The position numbers and the translations under genes were made by a program. The notes under the pieces were generated by a model. That model ran no database searches. It was not told the origin of the DNA and saw only the letters and a program-made list of their open reading frames with translations. Shown one piece after another: positions 58,003 through 64,000 of a stretch of DNA of 64,000 nucleotides. This DNA comes from JACVRM01 sp036824245 (GTDB lineage: Bacteria > Actinomycetota > Thermoleophilia > Gaiellales > Gaiellaceae): NCBI GenBank assembly GCA_036824245.1, contig DAITAO010000003.1:31721-95720 (forward strand), written 5' to 3'. The first letter of the stretch is position 1. Each line of letters opens with the position of its first letter.

Positions 58003-59202
58003 TCACGGCTCGGTACGCGCCGCCCTGTGCAGCCGCACCGACTTCGACACGCCCTTGAGCGGCACGTCGCCAACCAGCTCGAACTCGACTGCGTCGACGC
58101 TGGCGTTTCGCTTCGCCTCTTCGCTCACCAGCACCTGGTGCGGCCCGGCATAGTCGGCGATCCTGGCGGCGATGTTCACCGTCCGTCCGAAGTAGTCGCC
58201 TTCCTGGGCGATGACCGCCCCGGCATTGATGCCGATCCGGGCCGGGACGGCGATGGCCTTCTCCGTCTGCTCGATCAAGTCGAGGCCGCTCAGGATGGCT
58301 TGGCCGGAGTCGCTGAAGTGGAACATGACGCCGTCGCCGAGCCATTTGACCGGCCGGCCGCCGTGTGCCCGCGCCGCCTTTTCCACGACGCGCGCCAGGT
58401 CGGCGGCGAGCTCCGCCGCGGCTTGATCTCCTCGCTCCTCGGTGAGCGTCGTGTAGCCCGTCAGATCGAGGAAGGCGATCGCGGGCGGTTGCCGCGGCTG
58501 CCGGGGGGTGATTCCTCTGTCCTCCATGTAGCCCTCGGTCACGGCGACTATGTACTCCATGACGGCGAGCTCCCGGTGCCGGCGTTGCAGCCAGGGGACG
58601 ATGCCGCTGACGAGCTCGGTGTAGCCGCCGGCTTTCTTGTAGACGATCGCGTCCTTCTCGCTTTCCGAGACGTCGAAGTCCGCGACGCGCTCGCGAACCG
58701 TCCGGTCGAAGAACTGGAGCCCGGCGCCGACCAGCCGCTGCACTGTGCCCCCGTAGAGCCGGGCGAAGCGCGACAGGTCGTCCTCGTCCGCCAGGTCGAG
58801 CCTGGTCAGCATGAGCGACAGCATCTCCGCGTCCTCCACGCGGAGGCGATCGTCGGGGGCCTGCGGCAGGCCGAGCGCGCCGCTCAGCCTCCGCAGAAGC
58901 TCGGGCGGACGCCCCAACTTGGCGCCGAGACTCTCGTAAGTCTCTGACATCGCCGCGGGCTCGGGCAGGAAGAGCCCCAGAGGAAACGAGAGCTCGCCCC
59001 GGGCCACGCCGCGGGCGACATCCTCGAGCGAGATGCCCGCCCTTTCGAACGCGGCCATGAGGCGAACGACGTGCACGTCGGCCGACGGAAACAGGCCATC
59101 CTCTTCGTCCGGGTGGAGGAGGCCGAGGCTCTCGAGGCGGCTGATTTGCTCGGGCGGGCAGGGGATGAGCTCGGCCAGGTCTTGCGCCGAGATCCTGGCC
59201 AC
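58003..59202 (-). CDS. MerR-like domain fused to class III nucleotide cyclase
   Basis: A 399-residue protein. The first 90 residues resemble a MerR-type helix-turn-helix (LIPCPPEQISRLESLGLLHP, then ADVHVVRLMAAFERAGISLE). A helical middle region follows. From about residue 235 a class III cyclase domain reads IAFLDLTGYTTLTEERGDQA, KWLGDGVMFHFSDSGQAI and ARIGINAGAVIAQEGDYFGR with TVNIAARIADYAG. One metal-binding Asp (LDLTG) and the second (LGDGVM) are present, so activity is plausible. Such MerR/cyclase fusions are frequent in Solirubrobacterales. The GTG start overlaps the stop of the upstream GT2 gene (TAGTG). Confidence 0.86.
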   Translation of the reverse strand: MARISAQDLAELIPCPPEQISRLESLGLLHPDEEDGLFPSADVHVVRLMAAFERAGISLEDVARGVARGELSFPLGLFLPEPAAMSETYESLGAKLGRPPELLRRLSGALGLPQAPDDRLRVEDAEMLSLMLTRLDLADEDDLSRFARLYGGTVQRLVGAGLQFFDRTVRERVADFDVSESEKDAIVYKKAGGYTELVSGIVPWLQRRHRELAVMEYIVAVTEGYMEDRGITPRQPRQPPAIAFLDLTGYTTLTEERGDQAAAELAADLARVVEKAARAHGGRPVKWLGDGVMFHFSDSGQAILSGLDLIEQTEKAIAVPARIGINAGAVIAQEGDYFGRTVNIAARIADYAGPHQVLVSEEAKRNASVDAVEFELVGDVPLKGVSKSVRLHRAARTEP

Positions 59203-60140
59203 TAGCGCAAGTCCTTGTTCGACTCCATGTCGAACCACATGGCGAAGAGCGTGAACTGCGTGCCCGAGATGAGCAGCAGCGCGACCAGGACGACGGTGGC
59301 CGGCGTGATGTCGTTGCCGGCGATGCGCAGGGCGGTCTCCACGATGCCGAGCGCGAGGCCGGTGAGCGTCAGGAAGAAGCCGAGGATGTAGAAGAAGACG
59401 AGCGGGTGGAAGTCGCGGATCACGTACTTCTCGCGCAGCCGCCAGAAGAAACGCCGCACGAGGAGCCAGGAGATGGCGGGGATAACGCGGCGCAGGCGGA
59501 TGCCCGAGCTCTCGCCGACGCCGTAGATCGGCCGTGAGGGGAAGTCGCGCACGCGCGCGTTCCAGACGTTCAGGTGCACCAGCATGTCGTTGGGGAAGCC
59601 GTAGCGGCGGTAAAGGCGGTCGAGGTCGAGCCGCTCGAGCATCTCGCGCGAGATGGCCGTGTAGCCCGACTGCGAGTCGGCGACGTGCCAGTAGCCGGAC
59701 GCGATCTTGGTGAGCAGCGAGAGCACCGCGTTGCCCAGGTAGCGCGAGCGCGGGATGAGCGTCCAGGCCTCGCCGGTGAAGAGCCGGTTCGCCTTCGCGT
59801 AGTCGACCTCTCCGCGCGCCACGGCGCCTGCCAGCGTCTCCAGGTCGGCGGGATCCATCTGGCCGTCGGCAGCCATCACGCAGACGACGTCGGCGCCGTC
59901 GGCGAGGGCGCGCTTGTAGCCCGTCACGATGGCGGCGCCGACGCCTTCGTTCTGCTCGTGCCGGATGACCTCGACGCGTGGGCCGGCCTCGGGGGCGCGC
60001 GCAGCGGTGCCGTCTGTCGAGGCATCGTCGACGACGTAGATGCGGTCGACGAACTCCGGGACGGCGGCGAGCGTGCCGCCGATCAGCTCTTCCTCGTCGC
60101 GCGCGGGCACGACGACGGCGACGCGTTTGCCCTCGATCAT
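59202..60140 (-). CDS. DPM1-like glycosyltransferase family 2 with C-terminal membrane helices
   Basis: A 312-residue polyprenyl-phosphate sugar transferase: VAVVVPARDEEELIGGTLAA, RIYVVDDASTDGT, the metal site VMAADGQMDPADLE, then ADSQSGYTAISREMLERL. Two helices close it (HPLVFFYILGFFLTLTGLAL and VVLVALLLISGTQFTLFAMW). It would charge undecaprenyl phosphate with a single sugar. It is downstream of the Wzz-like gene by 16 bases. I start at ATG 60140; the longer frame overlaps that gene. Confidence 0.88.
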   Translation of the reverse strand: MIEGKRVAVVVPARDEEELIGGTLAAVPEFVDRIYVVDDASTDGTAARAPEAGPRVEVIRHEQNEGVGAAIVTGYKRALADGADVVCVMAADGQMDPADLETLAGAVARGEVDYAKANRLFTGEAWTLIPRSRYLGNAVLSLLTKIASGYWHVADSQSGYTAISREMLERLDLDRLYRRYGFPNDMLVHLNVWNARVRDFPSRPIYGVGESSGIRLRRVIPAISWLLVRRFFWRLREKYVIRDFHPLVFFYILGFFLTLTGLALGIVETALRIAGNDITPATVVLVALLLISGTQFTLFAMWFDMESNKDLR

Positions 60141-60156
60141 CGGCGCCGATTCTGGC

Positions 60157-61053
60157 CTAGTCGCGAATGCGCCGCGTGACCGGCTCCCAGAGCAGCGCGA
60201 CCAGCGCGCCGGCAAGGAGCCCGAGCAGGCCGCCGACGATCATCGAGTTGCGCTTGGAGCGCGCGGTGGTCTCGACCGCGATCGCGCGTTCGATGAGCTG
60301 CGCTTTCTCGACTCTCTCCGCGAGCGCGATGAGCGCCCGTGTCTCTTCCCTGTCCTGCTCGAGCACGCTGCGCCGCTCCTGGACGTTCGCGAGCAGCGTG
60401 ACGAGGGGGAGACGATCGAGCGGCGGCAGGCCGCGCGATTGAGCGACCGCGTCGATGGCGGCGTCGACCTGCGCCACGATTGCGTCCAGCTGCTCGTTCT
60501 GAGCTTCGAGTTGTGCCTTCAGCGAGTGGATCTTGATGTCCACGTAACCGGACACGTCATGGATCACGCGCGCAGCCATCGCGTTTGCCGCCAGCTGCAC
60601 CTCGCGGCGCGGTCTCCCCTTGACCGAGATCTCGACGAGCGGGTTCTGGCCGACGGCAAGGCGGCGTCCTCCGGAGACCGTCTTCGTGGAGACGCCGTTA
60701 CGGAGCCTGGCGAGCGGCAGGCCGCTCTGCCGCGAAATGGCGCGGAGCGCCGACTCGGAGTGCACGATCTGGTTGACGATCGTGGGGTTCGTGCCGACGC
60801 TCGGCACAGGCGTCTGGGCGCTTGGGGAGAAGGGCTGGCCGAGGTAGATCGTCGCCTCCGCCCTGAAAACGTCGCGGCCGCCAACGGCGAGCACCCAGCC
60901 GACCGCGAGGCCCAGCGCGAGCCCGGCCAGCGGCAGCCACCAGCGCGCCGCGATCGGGCTCCAGTAACGGCGGACGTCGACCTCCTGCTCGGCGTCGAGA
61001 TCGAGATCGAGGTCGTCGCGCCGTCGGCGCGTCACATCGCGCTGGACGGACAT
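60157..61053 (-). CDS. Wzz-like polysaccharide chain-length protein
   Basis: A 298-residue protein with the Wzz topology: an N-terminal basic part, a membrane helix (WWLPLAGLALGLAVGWVLAV), a long helical outer domain with coiled-coil character (HSLKAQLEAQNEQLDAIVAQ and later EQDREETRALIALAERVEK), and a second helix (SMIVGGLLGLLAGALVALLW) near the end. EATIYLGQPFSPSAQTPVP is typical of the first outer strand. No kinase domain is attached. It would set chain length of the exported polymer. A 29-base palindrome lies 28 bases upstream. Confidence 0.85.
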   Translation of the reverse strand: MSVQRDVTRRRRDDLDLDLDAEQEVDVRRYWSPIAARWWLPLAGLALGLAVGWVLAVGGRDVFRAEATIYLGQPFSPSAQTPVPSVGTNPTIVNQIVHSESALRAISRQSGLPLARLRNGVSTKTVSGGRRLAVGQNPLVEISVKGRPRREVQLAANAMAARVIHDVSGYVDIKIHSLKAQLEAQNEQLDAIVAQVDAAIDAVAQSRGLPPLDRLPLVTLLANVQERRSVLEQDREETRALIALAERVEKAQLIERAIAVETTARSKRNSMIVGGLLGLLAGALVALLWEPVTRRIRD

Positions 61054-61080
61054 CGCGGGCGACTGTACCAGCGGCCTCAG

Positions 61081-61109
61081 CGGGCAAGTAACAGTCTGTT
61101 ACATGCCCG
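61081..61109. promoter_or_regulatory. Near-perfect palindrome, likely operator (copy 1)
   Basis: Two 14-base arms match except at one position around a central T; the core is GTAACAG, T, CTGTTAC. It lies just after the stop of the beta-propeller gene and 28 bases before the Wzz-like start. The same core and flanks occur at 63816-63836 upstream of the first propeller gene, which argues for a shared regulator more than for a simple terminator. Confidence 0.65.
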
Positions 61110-61110
61110 C

Positions 61111-62373
61111 CTAGCCGTCGGGCTTGGGCGAGCGGTCCTTCTCGAGCATCGCGTAGACGCGGGTGTGCCCGATCAAATAGAGCCGCTGGCGGCCTCCGAT
61201 GACGCCGGCGTACTTGCCGTCGTTCCACGTCCAGAGCTCGCGGCCTGTCGTGCCGTCGAGCGCATAGGTGCGCTGGTCGAGCGTCGAGAAGTAGACGACG
61301 CCGTCGATCACGGTCGGCGAGCCGGAGATGCGACCGTTGGCCTGGAACTTCCATTTCTCGTCACCAGTGGCGGCGTCGAGCGCGTAGAGGTGCTCGTCGT
61401 GCGAGCCGATGTACACGGTCTTCTCCCAGACGGCCGGCGACGAGTAGACGTAGTCGCCGGTGCCGTGCGACCAGCGCAGCTCGCCGCTCGTGGCTCCGTA
61501 CGAGTAGACCTTGCCGTCGGTCGAGCCTATGTAGACGCGTCCGTAGGCGACGGCGGGGGTCGAGTAGAAGGTGCCGCGCGGGCCGAGACGCTGTTGCGCG
61601 GCGGCGCGCCAGACCTGCTCGCCCGTCTCGGCGTCGAGCGCGTAGACATGGTGGTCGTACGAGCCCACGTAGACGTTGCCGTTGGCGTACGCGAGCGCGC
61701 CCTTGACCTCGCCGTCCGTCTGGAACGTCCACAGCATCCTGCCGGTGCGGCCGTCCAGCGAGTAGATCCTGCCGCGCCAGTCGCCGACGTAGACGCGGCC
61801 GTCCACGACGAGCGGCGACGTCTCGCTCGGGCCCAGGCTGAAGCGCCAGCGCACCTTCCCGTCGCGGGCGCGCAGGGCCACCAGCACGCCGTCCAGGTCG
61901 TCGCCCTTGGCGTTGCAGGGCGGCCGGTTCATGAACGTGGCGTAGACCGTGAACGCGTCGACCGCGGGGGACGCGGCTGCGCACCGGCCGGTCCGGAACG
62001 TCCAGGCGGGCTCGCCGCCCCTCGCCTCGAGCGCGACGAGGTTGCCCTCGTTCGTCTCGACGTACAAGCGGCCGTAGCCGAGCACGGGGGGGAACTCGAG
62101 CAGGCTCCTGGCCCGGTAGATCCAGAGCGACCGGAAGGGCGGCTGCAGGCCGAGATCAGTGTCGAAGCGGCGCCGGTGGTCGTCGAACCCGTACATCGCC
62201 CAGCGCACCGCGTCGCGAGGCTCGCGGTCCGTGGTCTCCTCGGTGGGAATGAACTCCTCGGTGGACGAGCCGCGCACGTCCTTGCTGTCCTGCCAGCGAT
62301 CGAATGCGAAGGCGCCGAGCAGGCCGACGCCGAGCACCACCGCCGCACCGACGGCCAGCAGGATGCGCTTCAC
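61111..62373 (-). CDS. PQQ-type beta-propeller protein, membrane-anchored
   Basis: A 420-residue protein with a signal-anchor (RILLAVGAAVVLGVGLLGAF) and about seven blades of the PQQ-like repeat, for example VYVGDWRGRIYSLDGRTGRM, VYVGSYDHHVYALDAETGEQ and VYIGSHDEHLYALDAATGDE. No PQQ-binding cysteine pair or catalytic Asp typical of alcohol dehydrogenases is seen, so it is more likely a scaffold, as BamB is. Its position between a GT2 synthase and Wzz suggests a role in polymer export or surface assembly. It overlaps the next propeller gene upstream by four bases. Confidence 0.85.
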   Translation of the reverse strand: MKRILLAVGAAVVLGVGLLGAFAFDRWQDSKDVRGSSTEEFIPTEETTDREPRDAVRWAMYGFDDHRRRFDTDLGLQPPFRSLWIYRARSLLEFPPVLGYGRLYVETNEGNLVALEARGGEPAWTFRTGRCAAASPAVDAFTVYATFMNRPPCNAKGDDLDGVLVALRARDGKVRWRFSLGPSETSPLVVDGRVYVGDWRGRIYSLDGRTGRMLWTFQTDGEVKGALAYANGNVYVGSYDHHVYALDAETGEQVWRAAAQQRLGPRGTFYSTPAVAYGRVYIGSTDGKVYSYGATSGELRWSHGTGDYVYSSPAVWEKTVYIGSHDEHLYALDAATGDEKWKFQANGRISGSPTVIDGVVYFSTLDQRTYALDGTTGRELWTWNDGKYAGVIGGRQRLYLIGHTRVYAMLEKDRSPKPDG

Positions 62374-63776
62374 GCCTTCGGCGCGACCGCGTAGATCCGC
62401 GAGTACCCGTGGAGAAGCAGACGGCCTGCGTTACCGGACACGGGCACATATTGCCCGTCGCCGAACTGCATAAGCGTGCGACCCGTCCGTACGTCGGCCC
62501 CGTAGATGCGGCCGCGGATGGAGGCGAAGTAGACGACCCCGGCCACGATCGTCGGCGCACCCGAGATCGGGCGGCCCACGTCCTTGCTCCACAGGAGCTC
62601 GCCGGTGCGCGCCGACACGGCGCGCAACGAGCCGTCGTGGGAGCCGAAGTACACACGGCCGCCCCAGACGGCCGGCGACGAGTACACGTAGTGGCCGGCG
62701 CCGACCCGCCAGCGGTAGGCGCCGCCGGTGGAGAAGGCGGTCAACGAGTTGCCGGTCGAGGAGGGCACGAACACGTTGCCGCCGGAGACGGCGGGCGTCC
62801 CGTAGATGCGTCCGTTGACGGATGCCGACCAGCGCACGGCGCCGCTGCGCGCCGAGAGCGCCGAGACGCGTCCGGCGTAGTCGCCGATGTACACGGTGCC
62901 GGCGACGACGGAGGCGCTCGACGTGATCTTGGCGCCAGTCTGGTGCGTCCAGCGCAGCCGGCGGTTCTTCAGGTCGAGCGCGTAGATGGTGCCGTTCCAG
63001 GCGCCGAAGTAGTCGATGCCGTCGCGGACGACAGGCGAAGACTCGACCGGCGAGCCTACGGTGAAGCGCCAGCGCAGGCGTCCGTTGCGGCGATCGAAGA
63101 CCCAGACGTGTCCGTCCATGCCGTGCACCACCAGGTCGTTGCCGTGCACGGCCGGCGACGCGGCCATCTTCCCGTTCGGCGTGTCGCGGCGCCAGATCAC
63201 CTTGCCGTAGCGCATCGAGAGCGCGTACACCTGCCCGCGGAAGGTGGAGATGTAGGCAACTCCGTCCGATACGACGGCCGGGAACTCGATCAACGAGCCG
63301 ATGCCGCGGCTCCAGATGACGCGGAACGGCGGGCGCAGCTGGATGTCGGACTGGACATGCGTGCGGCGGGCGGTGACGCCGTACATGGGCCACTGGCCGG
63401 CCGGCCGGTACAGGCGCAGCGTCACCTGGCGGCGGTTGAACGTGATCGGCACCGTGCGTGAGCGGTAGCCGCGCGCCTCCAGGCTGACGTTGGCAGCGAG
63501 CCCGCGGCGCAGCAGGAACGCCGTAGCGCCCCCGCGTCCCGTGCGGCCGACGGCGTCGCCGATGCGCACACGCGCACCGCGGACGCGGTCGTTCAGGTCG
63601 CCGTCCACGACCACGACGTACATCTTGCGCTTGCCGGCCGGTGGGGCGGGCGTGGGCGCAGGCGCCGGCTCGCGCGTGAAGGTCGGCGTCGTCGGCTGTG
63701 CCTGCTCGCCGTCGCCGGAGCCGCTGCACCCCGCCGCGAGCAGGGCAAGAAGGACGAGTGTCGCTCGTCTAAGCAC
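62370..63776 (-). CDS. PQQ-type beta-propeller lipoprotein with N-terminal PEGA-like domain
   Basis: A 468-residue protein. LRRATLVLLALLAAGCSGSG is a lipoprotein signal with the lipobox Cys, followed by a Pro/Ala/Thr-rich linker. Residues about 55-115 (RGARVRIGDAVGRTGRGGAT and LEARGYRSRTVPITFNRRQV) look like a PEGA or carboxypeptidase-regulatory beta domain. The rest is a PQQ-like propeller (AYISTFRGQVYALSMRYGKV and VYFGSHDGSLRAVSARTGEL). It is the paralogue of the next gene, to which it is coupled by ATGA. I start at GTG 63776; the longer frame would include the palindrome. Confidence 0.85.
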   Translation of the reverse strand: MLRRATLVLLALLAAGCSGSGDGEQAQPTTPTFTREPAPAPTPAPPAGKRKMYVVVVDGDLNDRVRGARVRIGDAVGRTGRGGATAFLLRRGLAANVSLEARGYRSRTVPITFNRRQVTLRLYRPAGQWPMYGVTARRTHVQSDIQLRPPFRVIWSRGIGSLIEFPAVVSDGVAYISTFRGQVYALSMRYGKVIWRRDTPNGKMAASPAVHGNDLVVHGMDGHVWVFDRRNGRLRWRFTVGSPVESSPVVRDGIDYFGAWNGTIYALDLKNRRLRWTHQTGAKITSSASVVAGTVYIGDYAGRVSALSARSGAVRWSASVNGRIYGTPAVSGGNVFVPSSTGNSLTAFSTGGAYRWRVGAGHYVYSSPAVWGGRVYFGSHDGSLRAVSARTGELLWSKDVGRPISGAPTIVAGVVYFASIRGRIYGADVRTGRTLMQFGDGQYVPVSGNAGRLLLHGYSRIYAVAPKA

Positions 63777-63815
63777 GGCTGGGGAGCCTAGCCATACGGC
63801 CGGACCGGACGACGG

Positions 63816-63836
63816 CAAGTAACAGACTGTTACTTG
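63816..63836. promoter_or_regulatory. Perfect palindrome, likely operator (copy 2)
   Basis: Arms CAAGTAACAG and its exact complement flank one A. It lies 40 bases upstream of the propeller lipoprotein start and just after the stop of the GT2 gene, the same relative place as copy 1 has to the Wzz-like gene. Confidence 0.68.
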
Positions 63837-63844
63837 AGCGAGGG

Positions 63845-64000
63845 CTAGCGGGTTCCTGCCGCCTTCTCCCACACCGGCGGCACTCCGTGGTGCAGGTAGC
63901 GGCCCAGCGCGACCAGCGTCGCCCAGGTGACGAGGGCGTAGTAGTAGGCGAGGCCGGCGCCCGGCACGGGCAGCCGCGCACGCCCGGCGGCGGCGAGGCC
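63845..64000 (-). CDS. C-terminus of a membrane GT2 polysaccharide synthase (partial)
   Basis: Only the last 51 codons are in the window. They read LAYYYALVTWATLVALGRYL and end HHGVPPVWEKAAGTR. The VPxxWEKAxGTR end is typical of processive or membrane-bound GT2 enzymes (cellulose/hyaluronan synthase-like), where it follows the last membrane helix. The gene would be the first of the run that goes on to the propellers and the Wzz-like protein. Confidence 0.65.
   Translation of the reverse strand, partial: GLAAAGRARLPVPGAGLAYYYALVTWATLVALGRYLHHGVPPVWEKAAGTR

Noticed and set aside
1..64000. rRNA, tRNA, CRISPR arrays, insertion sequences or prophage genes
   Set aside because: I saw no cloverleaf-like or rRNA core sequences, no regularly spaced repeats and no transposase or phage structural motifs. 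A tRNAscan or IS search was not possible here.

Overview
The window is GC-rich DNA with tightly packed genes, frequent GTG starts and many 4-base stop/start overlaps (ATGA, GTGA). Gene content (DUF2304 protein next to a DPM1-like transferase, a MerR-like domain fused to a nucleotide cyclase, TM0106-type RecB/helicase fusion, large families of polysaccharide glycosyltransferases) suggests a deep-branching actinobacterium, most likely of the class Thermoleophilia (Solirubrobacterales/Gaiellales). That placement is an inference. I found no rRNA, tRNA or CRISPR array.

Region 1 (1-27.8 kb) is a large surface-polysaccharide locus. It holds glycosyltransferases of GT2, GT4, GT8-like and membrane GT39-like types, several methyltransferases, a Wzx-type flippase (11098-12576) and the polyprenyl-phosphate sugar-1-phosphate transferase that would start each repeat unit (22229-23746). 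It also holds nucleotide-sugar enzymes: Gmd and Rmd for GDP-D-rhamnose, UDP-glucuronate decarboxylase for UDP-xylose, a DegT-type aminotransferase and a GNAT acetyltransferase. Inside it are three enzymes of the Kdo route: arabinose-5-phosphate isomerase (8397), CMP-Kdo synthetase (15767) and Kdo-8-phosphate synthase (16510). A HAD protein that overlaps the isomerase gene could be the missing phosphatase. Kdo is normally a lipopolysaccharide sugar, so this is unexpected for an actinobacterium.

Region 2 (27.9-40.0 kb) is mixed accessory DNA. A Clp-type AAA+ ATPase carries a C-terminal half that looks like the N-terminal and PCRF domains of release factor 2 without the GGQ domain. It is followed by a RES/Xre toxin-antitoxin pair with a perfect operator palindrome, an ICMT-like methyltransferase, secreted and membrane proteins of unknown role, a RecB nuclease/RNase H-like/SF1 helicase fusion and small unknown proteins.

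Region 3 (40.06-54.60 kb) is one minus-strand run of ten genes with almost no gaps and is the most interesting part. In order of transcription it encodes an ImmA/IrrE metallopeptidase, a DuOB-like protein, two DUF488 proteins, a SNF2 helicase fused to a DUF3883 domain and to an MNT nucleotidyltransferase, a HEPN protein overlapping that gene, a DUF262/HNH protein, a DUF1156 DNA methylase, a DUF499 ATPase with an N-terminal Swt1-type HEPN domain, and an EVE-domain protein. The helicase-methylase-ATPase core resembles the Hma type of anti-phage system. The built-in HEPN/MNT toxin-antitoxin, the DUF262 nuclease and the DUF488/DuOB/ImmA head look like an undescribed, extended version.

Region 4 (54.7-64 kb) returns to housekeeping and surface assembly: an aminotransferase, a flavoprotein monooxygenase, a cyclic-nucleotide-binding protein, a lone receiver domain, a MerR-like/cyclase fusion, then a second polysaccharide set (DPM1-like transferase, Wzz-like chain-length protein, two PQQ-type beta-propellers and the end of a GT2 synthase). 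Two near-identical palindromes, upstream of the Wzz-like gene and of the first propeller gene, suggest shared control. A short repeat family related to GGGACTGTCCC occurs at 32.86 and 54.70 kb.
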